A stretch of DNA of 64,000 bases, from positions 10,652-74,651 of the forward strand of contig DATBZF010000059.1 in the NCBI GenBank assembly GCA_036513315.1, read 5' to 3'. The translations under genes and the position numbers were made by a program. This stretch comes from Roseiarcus sp036513315. GTDB taxonomy: Bacteria > Pseudomonadota > Alphaproteobacteria > Rhizobiales > Beijerinckiaceae. The notes below the pieces were generated by a model, which was not told the origin of the DNA, made no database searches, and worked only from the letters and a program-made list of their open reading frames with translations. Position 1 is the stretch's first letter. Every line of letters begins with the position of its first letter. Shown piece after piece: positions 24,500 through 32,925 of the stretch.

Positions 24500-25948
24500 A
24501 TGGACATTCCGAACGCTTCGCCATCTCTCTACAACGAAGACCTCGCGCCGGCCACGGTTCGCAATTGGGGCCCGTTCAGCATTTTCAACGTCTGGACGTC
24601 GGACGTGCACAGCCTGTGGGGCTATTATCTCGCCGCCAGCCTGTTTCTTCTGTGCGGAAGCTTCCTCAATTTCGTCCTCGCCATCGGCATCGGCTCGCTG
24701 GTGATCTTTTTCCTGATGAGTCTGGTCGGCAATGCCGGCGTCAAGACGGGCGTGCCTTATCCCGTCCTCGCCCGCGCCTCGTTCGGCATCTGGGGCGCCA
24801 ATATTCCGGCGCTGGTGCGCGCCATCGTCGCCTGTTTCTGGTATGGGGCGCAGACCAGCGCGGCGTCGGGGGCGATCGTCGCGCTGCTGATCCGTTCCGA
24901 CAGCTTCAAGGAATTTCATAGCTCCACACATGTGCTCGGCCATTCCGGCCTGGAAGTGATCTGTTTTGTCATCATCTGGGCGCTGCAATTGCTGATCATC
25001 CAGCGCGGCATGGAGACGGTGCGCAAATTCCAGGATTGGGCTGGCCCCGCCGTCTGGGTGATGATGCTCATTCTGGCGATCGGCCTTGTCGTCAAAGCCG
25101 GCGGCATCTCCTTCTCGAGCGCGATCCCGCCGGAAGTTCTCCTTGACAAGACCAAAGACGCCGGCGTTCCCGGCATTCCGGGATCATTCGCCTCGCTGAT
25201 GGCGGTGTCGGCGACCTGGATCACCTATTTCGCCGCGCTCTATCTCAATTTCTGCGACTTCTCGCGCTACGCGCCGGACGCCAAGGCAGTCAGAACCGGC
25301 AATATCTGGGGCCTGCCGGTCAATCTGATCCTGTTCTCGCTCGTCGCCGGCGTCACCACTATCGCCGCCTATCAGGTCTATGGCGAAGTGCTGCTGCATC
25401 CCGACCAGATATCGGCCAAATTCGATAGCTGGTTCCTCGCTTTGCTCGCCGCGCTCACTTTCGCGGTGGCGACGCTGGGCATCAATGTGGTGGCCAATTT
25501 CGTCTCGCCGGCCTTCGATTTCTCCAACGTGTTTCCGCGTTATATCGACTTCAAAAAAGGCGGTTATATCGCGGCGCTGATCGCGCTCGTGCTCTATCCC
25601 TTCGCGCCCTGGGAGGGCAGCGCCGCGGCCTTCGTCGGCGCGATCGGCGCGACGATGGGGCCGATCTTCGGCGTGATGATGGTAGATTATTATCTGATCG
25701 CCAAAGGGCGCGTGAACGTGCCCGCGCTCTACCAGGAGAACGGGGAATATCGCTACAGCGCCGGCTGGAACTGGGCGGCGATCATCGCCGCGATCATCGG
25801 CGCCTTGTTCTCCAGCATCCTGCCGAATTTCACTTCGCTATTGCCGGAATGGTGGGGCGTTTACGGCTGGTTCTTCGGCGTCGGCATCGGCGGCGCCGTC
25901 TATTATGCTTTGCGTTCGGTGATGGCGCCGGTCGCCGCGACCGCCTGA
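24500..25948 (+). CDS. NCS1-family nucleobase/hydantoin:cation symporter
   Basis: 482-residue inner-membrane transporter with about 12 helices. The NCS1 N-terminal signature NEDLAPATVRNWGPFSIFNVW appears at residues 12-32, with PVLARASFGIWGAN in the TM3 region. The family imports cytosine, purines, uracil, allantoin or hydantoins with H+ or Na+. An SD-like cggggga precedes the ATG. No nucleobase-catabolic gene is adjacent, so the ligand is open. A terminator lies just downstream. Confidence 0.87.
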   Translation: MDIPNASPSLYNEDLAPATVRNWGPFSIFNVWTSDVHSLWGYYLAASLFLLCGSFLNFVLAIGIGSLVIFFLMSLVGNAGVKTGVPYPVLARASFGIWGANIPALVRAIVACFWYGAQTSAASGAIVALLIRSDSFKEFHSSTHVLGHSGLEVICFVIIWALQLLIIQRGMETVRKFQDWAGPAVWVMMLILAIGLVVKAGGISFSSAIPPEVLLDKTKDAGVPGIPGSFASLMAVSATWITYFAALYLNFCDFSRYAPDAKAVRTGNIWGLPVNLILFSLVAGVTTIAAYQVYGEVLLHPDQISAKFDSWFLALLAALTFAVATLGINVVANFVSPAFDFSNVFPRYIDFKKGGYIAALIALVLYPFAPWEGSAAAFVGAIGATMGPIFGVMMVDYYLIAKGRVNVPALYQENGEYRYSAGWNWAAIIAAIIGALFSSILPNFTSLLPEWWGVYGWFFGVGIGGAVYYALRSVMAPVAATA

Positions 25949-25965
25949 CCCCAGCAAGACCCAGG

Positions 25966-25993
25966 CGCGCGATCCCGACGAGCGGATCGCGCG
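25966..25993. terminator. Hairpin between convergent transporter genes
   Basis: A perfect 10-bp stem (cgcgcgatcc/ggatcgcgcg) with an 8-nt loop is followed by tcttcgttctt on the plus strand. It lies between the NCS1 stop (25948) and the end of the convergent MFS gene (26004). Confidence 0.65.
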
Positions 25994-26003
25994 TCTTCGT
26001 TCT

Positions 26004-27458
26004 TCACCCTCGCGCGCTCGCGCTCCCCAGCAGGATCGTCGCCGCCGCGCCGATGAGCAGCGCCGCGGAGACGATCAACGCTTCGCGGGCGCCCGGAATG
26101 AATCCGCTTGCGCCGCCGATCAGCGATCCGAATAGAGCGACGCCGATGACGCTACCGGTTTGCCTGGTGGCGTTGAGAACGCCGGCCGCAATCCCCGAGC
26201 GCGCCTTTTCCACGCTGCCAAGCAAGGTCGCGGTCAATGGCGGCACCAACAGCCCGAGGCCGGCGCCGATCGCCAGAAGCTGCACGCCGATCGCCCAATA
26301 GGATTGGCCGGGCGCGACGCCGAGGAGCGCGATGCAGCCAGCGCCAGCGGTGGCTGCGCCCAGCGCGATGATCGCCGGCGTCCCGAACCGCTCGGTCGCG
26401 CGCGCCGCCATAAGGTTCATCGGCAGCACCGCGCCCATCATCGGCAGAAAGGCAAGGCCGGTAGCGAACGGCGAGAGATGATTGATCTGCTGGAAATACA
26501 GGCTGAGTACGAAGATGAGGCCATAAAAGGCGACATTGACGACAAGGCCGACGATCGAAGTCAGTGCGAACATGCGGTGCTTGAACAGGCCAAGCGGTAG
26601 CATCGGCTGCTCGGCGCGCCATTCCTGGACGATGAAGAGCCCGGCGAGAACTGCCGATGCGGCAAAGCCGGCGAGCACGAAAGGATTGGCCCAACCCACT
26701 GCGCCGCCCTCGATGATAGCGCCGGCCAGACACCCGAGCGTGCCGATCGCCGCCGCTTGTCCGGGAAGATCGAGTTCGCGACTGGACGATCGCGTCGTCT
26801 CGCGCGCATAGCGCCATGTCAGCCAGAGGCCGACGAGGCCGATCGGCAGGTTGACGAGAAATATGCTGCGCCAGCCGACGAGCGCGATGAGGATGCCGCC
26901 CGCGAGCGGGCCCGCCGTCAATGCGAGGCTGGCGCCGGCGGCCCAGATTCCGATCGCCCGTCCCCGCTCCTTCTCGTCGGCATAGGCATGATTGAGGAGG
27001 ACGAGTGAATTGGGGACGAGGATCGCCGCGCCGGCGCCCTGCGCGGCCCGCGCGGCGATCAGAATCAGCGCGTTGGGCGCCAGAGCGCAGGCGAGCGAAG
27101 CCGCGGTGAAGATGGCGAAGCCCGTCATGAATACGTTCTTTGCGCCGATGCGGTCGCCGAGCGCGCCCGCTGTCAGGATCAGCGCCGCGAAGGCGATCGT
27201 ATAGGCGCTGACCACCCATTGCAGTTCGGAGACGCCGCCGCCGAGCGCGCCGCCGATACTGTTCAAGGCCGTGTTGACGATGGTGACATCGAGCTGAACG
27301 ACGCCAAAGCCAAGGCTCATCGCCGCCAGCGTCAGCGATTTCGTCAGCGCCGGGCTCTCGGCGTTGCCGGCGACGCCGGAACGCGAAGCCGGCCCGGTCG
27401 CGTGGAACGACGGACGCGGCGCTTCAGCGCGCAGGGGCGATACGATAGGTTGTGTCAT
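26004..27458 (-). CDS. MFS transporter, DHA2 (EmrB/QacA) drug-efflux type
   Basis: 484 residues with about 14 transmembrane helices. Typical DHA2 features are LDVTIVNTALNSIGGALG at TM1, GDRIGAKNVFMTG (motif A) and the GPLAGGILIALVGWRSIFLV motif C region. The family exports drugs and other amphiphiles by proton antiport. The start ATG overlaps the stop of the NIPSNAP gene (ATGA), so the two are co-transcribed. The divergent ArsR-type gene at 27960 is the probable regulator. Confidence 0.9.
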   Translation of the reverse strand: MTQPIVSPLRAEAPRPSFHATGPASRSGVAGNAESPALTKSLTLAAMSLGFGVVQLDVTIVNTALNSIGGALGGGVSELQWVVSAYTIAFAALILTAGALGDRIGAKNVFMTGFAIFTAASLACALAPNALILIAARAAQGAGAAILVPNSLVLLNHAYADEKERGRAIGIWAAGASLALTAGPLAGGILIALVGWRSIFLVNLPIGLVGLWLTWRYARETTRSSSRELDLPGQAAAIGTLGCLAGAIIEGGAVGWANPFVLAGFAASAVLAGLFIVQEWRAEQPMLPLGLFKHRMFALTSIVGLVVNVAFYGLIFVLSLYFQQINHLSPFATGLAFLPMMGAVLPMNLMAARATERFGTPAIIALGAATAGAGCIALLGVAPGQSYWAIGVQLLAIGAGLGLLVPPLTATLLGSVEKARSGIAAGVLNATRQTGSVIGVALFGSLIGGASGFIPGAREALIVSAALLIGAAATILLGSASARG

Positions 27459-27766
27459 GCCGACGCCTTTCGAACAAAAGATCTGTCCTCATTGAGGATG
27501 CAGCCCGCCGCCTCGGCGCGGCGCAGGCATTCGGCGCCGTCGGAATCGCTGAGCAATTTCTCGCGATAAAGCTGATAGGCGGCAAGATCGGGAAAATCGA
27601 TCAGTCCGAGCGCAATATTGGTCGGACCGGCGATCTTGGTCGGCAGGTAATAGGCGACGCGCGTTCCGCCGCAGCGTTCGATCGACTGCCGCAATGCGCG
27701 GGCGTAAGCTTCGAAATCGCCAAGCTTGTTGGCGTCGAGCGTATAGCGGATGCAAAGCGTCATCAT
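27455..27766 (-). CDS. NIPSNAP family protein
   Basis: 103 residues, one ferredoxin-like alpha+beta barrel domain. It begins MMTLCIRYTLDANKLGDFE; the ALGLIDFPDLAAYQLYREKL stretch is typical of NIPSNAP proteins. Two consecutive ATGs exist; the first, at 27766, is about 7 nt after aaggag. It is first in a two-gene operon with the DHA2 efflux pump. Members include small oxidoreductase-like and ligand-binding proteins, and the role here is unknown. A link to a compound exported by the pump is an inference. Confidence 0.82.
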   Translation of the reverse strand: MMTLCIRYTLDANKLGDFEAYARALRQSIERCGGTRVAYYLPTKIAGPTNIALGLIDFPDLAAYQLYREKLLSDSDGAECLRRAEAAGCILNEDRSFVRKASA

Positions 27767-27959
27767 AGGTGTCTCCTTCGGCGCGGGATTTGGCGGGCGC
27801 AATCCTGTAACGCGCGAGACCGCCGATCGTCCCAAGCCTTCGCTTCGACCGCGGTCGAAGCATTTGGCGCCCTTTTCCCTTGGCGCGCCCGAAGACCCAT
27901 GTTCAATGGAGAGTGAGAGAACGAGTTTCCCTGAGGCCCGGATTTCGCGGGAGGAAGCG

Positions 27960-28664
27960 ATGTCGCGCATCGCCCTTGAAATGGCCGAGATCGCCAATCT
28001 GATCGGCGATGTCTCGCGCGCCAATATCCTGGCGGCGCTGATGGACGGCCGCGCGCAGACGGCGCTGGAGCTTAGCCTCGCCGCCCGAGTGACGCCTCAG
28101 ACCGCCAGTTCGCATCTGGCCAAGCTGCTCGACGCCAATTTTCTCGCCGTCGAGAAACAGGGCCGGCATCGCTATTACCGCCTCGCCTCGGCGCAGGTGG
28201 CGCGCACGCTTGAAGCGGTGATGGCGCTAACTCTCAGCGCGCCGCCGCGCCATCGCGCCAAATCCAGGCCCGACGAGGAAATGCGCGCGGCGCGCATGTG
28301 TTACGACCATGTCGCGGGCCGGATCGGCGTCGGCATAGCGGATGCTCTGATCGCGCGCGGCCATGTCGCTTTCGAGGGCGATTCCGGCGAGGTGACCGAG
28401 TCCGGCCGGGTCTTCTTCGCCGACCTCGGAATCGGCCTCGCTCCGCCGGCAAAGAGCCGGCGCGTCTATTGCCGCTCGTGCCTCGATTGGAGCGAAAGGC
28501 GACGGCACATCGCCGGCCATGTCGGCGCGCAGATCGCTGACTTCTGTTTCGAGAAGAAGTGGCTCGCGCGCAATAAAGCGAGCCGCGCGTTGACAATCAC
28601 GGAACACGGAGGCCGGATGCTGGCGCAGGCGTTCGGCATGGATTGGCGCGCGGAGACTCGCTAG
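27960..28664 (+). CDS. ArsR-family winged-helix transcriptional regulator
   Basis: 234 residues from the ATG at 27960 (gggagga 5-6 nt upstream; an ATG at 27906 is possible). The N-terminal winged helix reads ALELSLAARVTPQTASSHLA, then LDANFLAVEKQGRHRYYRLA. The C-terminal half, with MCYDHVAGRIGV, belongs to a longer ArsR subfamily. Cysteines cluster in VYCRSCLDW, but the classical alpha3 CxC metal site is absent, so a small organic effector is more likely than a metal. It is divergent from the NIPSNAP-MFS operon and probably controls it from the shared region 27767-27959. Confidence 0.82.
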   Translation: MSRIALEMAEIANLIGDVSRANILAALMDGRAQTALELSLAARVTPQTASSHLAKLLDANFLAVEKQGRHRYYRLASAQVARTLEAVMALTLSAPPRHRAKSRPDEEMRAARMCYDHVAGRIGVGIADALIARGHVAFEGDSGEVTESGRVFFADLGIGLAPPAKSRRVYCRSCLDWSERRRHIAGHVGAQIADFCFEKKWLARNKASRALTITEHGGRMLAQAFGMDWRAETR

Positions 28665-28684
28665 ACTTTGTGGCTCTCTACTAT

Positions 28685-28845
28685 CGTCATTGCGAGGGAG
28701 CGCAGCGACGAAGCAATCCAGACTAAGTTTCTGAGAGCCTTCATCTGGATTGCTTCTCAGGGCATACGCGAAGCGAAGCAATCCGTACCGATCTTGACGC
28801 GACTCAGTCTGGATGGCTTCGTCGCTTCGCTCCCTCGCCATGACG
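28685..28845. repeat. Long palindromic intergenic element
   Basis: Arms 28685-28722 and 28808-28845 match at about 35 of 38 inverted positions (cgtcat...aagcaatccaga). Inside is a second perfect 10-bp dyad, ggattgcttc (28747-28756) with gaagcaatcc (28775-28784), which repeats the end of the outer arms. The nested palindrome occupies most of the space between the ArsR and methyltransferase genes. This type of element, with gaagcaatcc motifs, is familiar as a dispersed repeat in Rhizobiales; copy number here is unknown. Confidence 0.75.
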
Positions 28846-28927
28846 GTGAAGCAAAAAGCAAGGCGTTGCAGAATCGGTCTTGCATCGCGCCCGCACGTCG
28901 CCGCAATCCGAAGTTAGAGAATCGATC

Positions 28928-29788
28928 ATGACTCAGTCGATTGAGGCGGCCCGGCGCGCCTATGCGGAGGAACTCCGTTTCGCCACACGCATGCGCTCGC
29001 CCGCTCTGTTGGCCGCCTTTGCGACCGTAGCGCGCGAGCGATTTGTCGGACCGGGTCCGTGGCGGATCAAAAGCCCCTGGGGCCTCAACGAATATTGGAC
29101 GACCGACGATATCGATCCGCGACAACTCTATCATGACGTGCTCGTCGCCCTCGACGAGAAGCATGGCGTCAACAACGGCCAGCCGAGCCTTTGGGCTTTT
29201 CTTCTGGACCGGCTCGATGTGGCGGCGGGCGAACATGCGCTGCACCTGGGTTGCGGCACAGGCTACTACACTGCGATCATCGCCGAACTCGTCGGTTTGA
29301 GCGGAAGCGTCGCGGCGATCGATATCGACGCGGCGCTCGCGGAAAGGGCCCGAGTCGCGCTTGGCTTATGGCCGCAGGTCGCCGTGAGCAATGCCGACGG
29401 CGCCGGCGCGTCTTTCGCGCCGGCCGATGTGATCGTCGCCAGCGCCGGCGTGACGCACCCGCCGCTGTCATGGATCGGCGCGCTCAAACCCGGCGGCAGG
29501 CTGCTGTTTCCGATGACGACGGAGCGCGGCGGCCCCGGCCGCATGCTGCTTGTAACACGAGGCAGGCAGAATGGGTTTGCCGCCCGTTTCCTGTGCGATG
29601 TGAGATTCATCGACTTTAAAGGCATGCGCGATCCCGAGGCGAGCGCGCGCCTCGCGCAGGCTTTCAAACGCGACGGCGGCGCGAGCGTGAGGTCGCTGCG
29701 CCGCGACGACCATAAAGAGGACAAAAGCTGCTGGCTGCATGGCGGCGACTGGTGCCTCTCGCGCCGCGATCCGGGCGAGCGCCAATAG
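28928..29788 (+). CDS. Protein-L-isoaspartate O-methyltransferase-like SAM methyltransferase
   Basis: 286-residue protein with a class I SAM-dependent methyltransferase domain. Motif I is LHLGCGTGYYTA near residues 103-114, and the acidic motif II residue lies in AAIDIDAAL. A PCMT-like region VIVASAGVTHPPLSWIGALK follows, then KPGGRLLFPM. An N-terminal extension of about 100 residues and a short, divergent C-terminus separate it from housekeeping Pcm, so it may methylate a different substrate. It stands alone, with a long palindromic repeat upstream. The SD is weak. Confidence 0.75.
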   Translation: MTQSIEAARRAYAEELRFATRMRSPALLAAFATVARERFVGPGPWRIKSPWGLNEYWTTDDIDPRQLYHDVLVALDEKHGVNNGQPSLWAFLLDRLDVAAGEHALHLGCGTGYYTAIIAELVGLSGSVAAIDIDAALAERARVALGLWPQVAVSNADGAGASFAPADVIVASAGVTHPPLSWIGALKPGGRLLFPMTTERGGPGRMLLVTRGRQNGFAARFLCDVRFIDFKGMRDPEASARLAQAFKRDGGASVRSLRRDDHKEDKSCWLHGGDWCLSRRDPGERQ

Positions 29789-29807
29789 CGTCCCCAAAAG
29801 TTTGCGC

Positions 29808-31277
29808 TCACGCTCGCCTGACGGAAGCCGAAGTCGCGGCGGAACGCGTCGCCATGCTCACGCCGGCGGTGACGATCACGTTCAGCAAGAACGCGACGAA
29901 GCCGACATTGATGTCGTTCATCTCGATTGGCAAGAAGGGCAACAGGCTCCTGAACGTGCTGTGGCTGAGCGTGATCGCCGCCACCGTGGCGACGCCGACG
30001 ACAATGCCACAGAAAACGCCGGTCTTGGTCGCCGGATTATTGCGCATCAAGCTGCAGACGAGCCCGGGGAACAATTGCGTGACGAAGGAATAGCCCATCA
30101 AAAGCAGCGCCACGATCGTCTGGCCGCCCGCAAGCGCGAATCCCACGGCGACGAGCGCGCCGATCGGCACGCAGCAGCGCGCGACGAGCGCCACCGTCTC
30201 GTCGCTGGTCTGAGGCCGCAGCCCGCGCAGAATGTCATTGGCGATAAGCGTCGAAGCGGCGACGAGGATCATCGATCCCGGCACCAGCGCGGTGAGCACG
30301 CCCGCCGCGCCGATCACGCCGATAAACCAGGGATCGAAAGTCTGGATCGAAAGGCGAAACAGCGAAAGGTCGATGTCCGGTCCGGTGAGATCGGGAATCT
30401 TGAGAATCGCCGCGAAGCCGCAGAAGAACACAAAGAGCAGGATGAGCTGATAGACCGGCAGAACGATCGCATTGCGACGGAAAGAACGCTCTTCCCTGGC
30501 GGTGAGGGCGGCGCCGAACGAGTGCGGCCACATGTAAAAGCCAAGCGCGGTGAGCAGCACCGTCGACTGGAACCACAGGACGCTCTCGCCCTGCGGCTTG
30601 AAGGCGAGGAACCCAGGCTTGGCCGCGTCGATGGCGCGGAACATTTCGCCATAGCCGCCGTAATAATGGAACGGAAAATAGATGCCGAGAAACAAGACAA
30701 TAGCGAGGATGAGAAAATCCTTCACCGCCGCGTTCCAGGCCGTGCCGCGCACGCCCGAAACGATCACATAGATCGTCACGATCGCGGCGCCGATCCAAAT
30801 CGCAACGCTCGAGGATATCGAGCCATAGGAGGCGACGGAAACGATGATGCCAAGCCCTTTGAACTGCAATTCGAGATAGGGAATGAGCGCGACCACGCCG
30901 ACGATTGCGACAAGCACGCCAAGCGCCGCGCTGTCATATTTGCGCGCGAAGAAATGCGATTGCGAAAAGAGGCGCTCCTGTTTCGCGTAGCGCCAGATCG
31001 GCGGCAGCAGCCAATAGGAGAGGACATAGGCGAGGGTGCCATAAGCGAGGATGTAATAGGCCGAGGCGCCCTTGCCATAAGCAAATCCGCTGCCGCCAAG
31101 GAAGGTGAAGGTCGTGTAGATTTCACCAGCGGTGAGCAGGAAAACGAGCACGACCCCGAAGCCGCGTCCGCCGACCGTCCATTGCTCCAACGTCATCGTC
31201 TTGCCGTATCGCGCAAAAACGCCAAGGCCGAGCGAGAGCGCGGCGACCATGAAGATGATGAGAAGCGCGCTGTTCAT
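29808..31277 (-). CDS. Sodium:solute symporter family transporter, second copy
   Basis: 489 residues with 12-13 predicted transmembrane helices and SSS-family features: VGGRGFGVVLVFLLTAGEIY in TM2 and VPGSMILVAASTLIANDIL after the eighth helix. Its N-terminus lacks the longer insert of the symporter at 11466, and the two clearly belong to different subgroups. The ATG overlaps the DUF3311 stop by 4 nt. A probable organic acid or amino acid importer. A solute-binding-protein gene lies 142 nt upstream of its DUF3311 partner on the same strand. Confidence 0.85.
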   Translation of the reverse strand: MNSALLIIFMVAALSLGLGVFARYGKTMTLEQWTVGGRGFGVVLVFLLTAGEIYTTFTFLGGSGFAYGKGASAYYILAYGTLAYVLSYWLLPPIWRYAKQERLFSQSHFFARKYDSAALGVLVAIVGVVALIPYLELQFKGLGIIVSVASYGSISSSVAIWIGAAIVTIYVIVSGVRGTAWNAAVKDFLILAIVLFLGIYFPFHYYGGYGEMFRAIDAAKPGFLAFKPQGESVLWFQSTVLLTALGFYMWPHSFGAALTAREERSFRRNAIVLPVYQLILLFVFFCGFAAILKIPDLTGPDIDLSLFRLSIQTFDPWFIGVIGAAGVLTALVPGSMILVAASTLIANDILRGLRPQTSDETVALVARCCVPIGALVAVGFALAGGQTIVALLLMGYSFVTQLFPGLVCSLMRNNPATKTGVFCGIVVGVATVAAITLSHSTFRSLLPFLPIEMNDINVGFVAFLLNVIVTAGVSMATRSAATSASVRRA

Positions 31278-31492
31278 TGTCCCGCTCCTTCATCGCCTTG
31301 GCGGGGCGCGGCGTTGATCGGATCGAAGAAATAGATGATTCCCATGATGAGAGAGCCGAGGAGGACCCAGCCGACGATCCAGGCGAGCACGAAGGGGATT
31401 CCGAGGACCAGAGGCTCGACGCTATTGACGAAGGCGACGCCGATCAAAATGCCGAGAAAGGGCAGAAGTGCGAGCCAACGGACATTGAGCAT
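31274..31492 (-). CDS. DUF3311 small membrane protein, second copy
   Basis: 72 residues with two hydrophobic helices (about 5-25 and 32-55) and the VLGIPFVLAWIVGW segment that corresponds to the DUF3311 core motif. A cggagg SD fixes the start. It is translationally coupled to the symporter that follows. It is longer than the copy at 11293 by a hydrophilic C-terminal tail. Confidence 0.78.
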   Translation of the reverse strand: MLNVRWLALLPFLGILIGVAFVNSVEPLVLGIPFVLAWIVGWVLLGSLIMGIIYFFDPINAAPRQGDEGAGQ

Positions 31493-31634
31493 GACAAAAC
31501 CTCCGCAGAATCAATCTATCGCGCCGCGGCGAATTGATTAATCCCTGAGGAAGCCTATTCTCATAATCGCGATCCTGCCAAGCCCGAATGCGTTGCAACC
31601 CGCCCGACTTAACAGCCAATGCAGGTTTGCCCGA

Positions 31635-32768
31635 TCAGCCGCCGACCTCAGCGATCACGCTGATCCTGCCGTCGCGCAGGCCGACGATCTGCATCGGCGT
31701 ATGCGGGTGATTATGGTCGTCCATCGCATAGGAGCCGCCGAGCAGGGACGGCATTCTGGATGATTTCAGCGCCTGCTGAATGGCGGCCGGCTGGTCCGAA
31801 TTGGCGCGGCGAATGGCGTCGACGACAAGATAGGTCGACTCATAAGCGAAGAACGAGCGTTGGGTCGGCATCAACCCATATTTGGCGCGATAGGCCTGGA
31901 CGAACTCCTGGACGCCCGGCGTCTCGGCGAATGGCGTAAACACGGTAATGCCCGCCGCGCTGTCGAGACCGCCTTTGGCGATGAATTGCGGCGACACCGC
32001 GCGGGTGGCCGCGGTAAAATCGATGCGCCCGGTAATCGGCACGCTCCAGCCGGCCTGTTCATAGGCGCGAAAGAACGCCGCGGTGGATGAACTTAGCAGG
32101 GTCACGATGCGATCCGGCGCCAGCGTCTGGAAACGCGAGAGGACAGGGGCGAGATCGGTCGTATCCTTGGCGATCGTCTCGTTGGCGACAAGCTTCAGGC
32201 CGACGGCGGCCGCCGCCTTCTCCATGCTGGCGGCGTTGGCGCGGTTGAACTCATTGTCGTCCGCCAGGATGGCGACGCTGTGCACGCCCTGCCCTTTCAG
32301 CCAGTCCATCATGTCGGCGGCGATGTCGAGGTCGGACGGAATTGTCTTGAAGACATAGTCGTTGCCGCCGACCCCGGAAGCGTCGACGAAATCCTGGCCC
32401 GCCGAAATGTCGATGACGAGCGGCACCTTCGCCTGTTGGACGATCGGCATGATCGCATGAGTGACCGGGGTCGCCAAAGCGCCAAGCAGGACCGGAACAT
32501 GCTGTTCCTCGATCAACCGTCGTGTCGCGATAGTTCCGACGGCCGGATCCGCGGCATTGTCGCCGTAAAACGCCTCGATCGGACGGCCAAGGACGCCGCC
32601 AGCTTGATTGATCCGCTGCAGCGCGAGCTCGACGCCATATTGCTCGCTCTGTCCGCGATCGGCGAGAGGTCCGCTGAGAATGGTGGTGACGCCAATGCGC
32701 ACGGCGTCGGCCGCGAAAGCCGGGGCGACGGCGAGGAGAGACCCGGTCAGGAAAGCGGCTTTCAGCAT
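31635..32768 (-). CDS. ABC-type branched-chain amino acid/amide solute-binding protein (Peri_BP_6), orphan
   Basis: 377 residues. The signal peptide is residues 1-20 (LKAAFLTGSLLAVAPAFAAD) and the mature start VRIGVTTILSGPLADRGQSE is typical of Leu/Ile/Val-binding-like proteins. The ligand-facing segments LLGALATPVTHAI and FFAYESTYLVVDAI are conserved. No ABC permease or ATPase is nearby. It precedes a DUF3311/sodium symporter pair on the same strand and follows cobT. It may serve a remote ABC transporter or form an unusual unit with the symporter. Confidence 0.85.
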   Translation of the reverse strand: MLKAAFLTGSLLAVAPAFAADAVRIGVTTILSGPLADRGQSEQYGVELALQRINQAGGVLGRPIEAFYGDNAADPAVGTIATRRLIEEQHVPVLLGALATPVTHAIMPIVQQAKVPLVIDISAGQDFVDASGVGGNDYVFKTIPSDLDIAADMMDWLKGQGVHSVAILADDNEFNRANAASMEKAAAAVGLKLVANETIAKDTTDLAPVLSRFQTLAPDRIVTLLSSSTAAFFRAYEQAGWSVPITGRIDFTAATRAVSPQFIAKGGLDSAAGITVFTPFAETPGVQEFVQAYRAKYGLMPTQRSFFAYESTYLVVDAIRRANSDQPAAIQQALKSSRMPSLLGGSYAMDDHNHPHTPMQIVGLRDGRISVIAEVGG

Positions 32769-32925
32769 CGTCGAGATTTCCCTCTTGCGATTGTCCGATG
32801 GCGCCGCGCCGCGAACGCCCGAGCCCATCGAGGTTAGCCCGTTCGCGTCAGCGCCGCCACGAGGCAGCGCCGCCGGCCGATCAATCTTGCGTGCGTGGAT
32901 CGGCGATCGCTCTGGCGCCGCGCGC

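Noticed and set aside
29739..31334. 531-residue plus-strand open frame opposite the second symporter
   Set aside because: Composition is Arg/Asp/His-rich as expected of an antisense frame, and the minus-strand symporter has clear SSS features and coupling to DUF3311.
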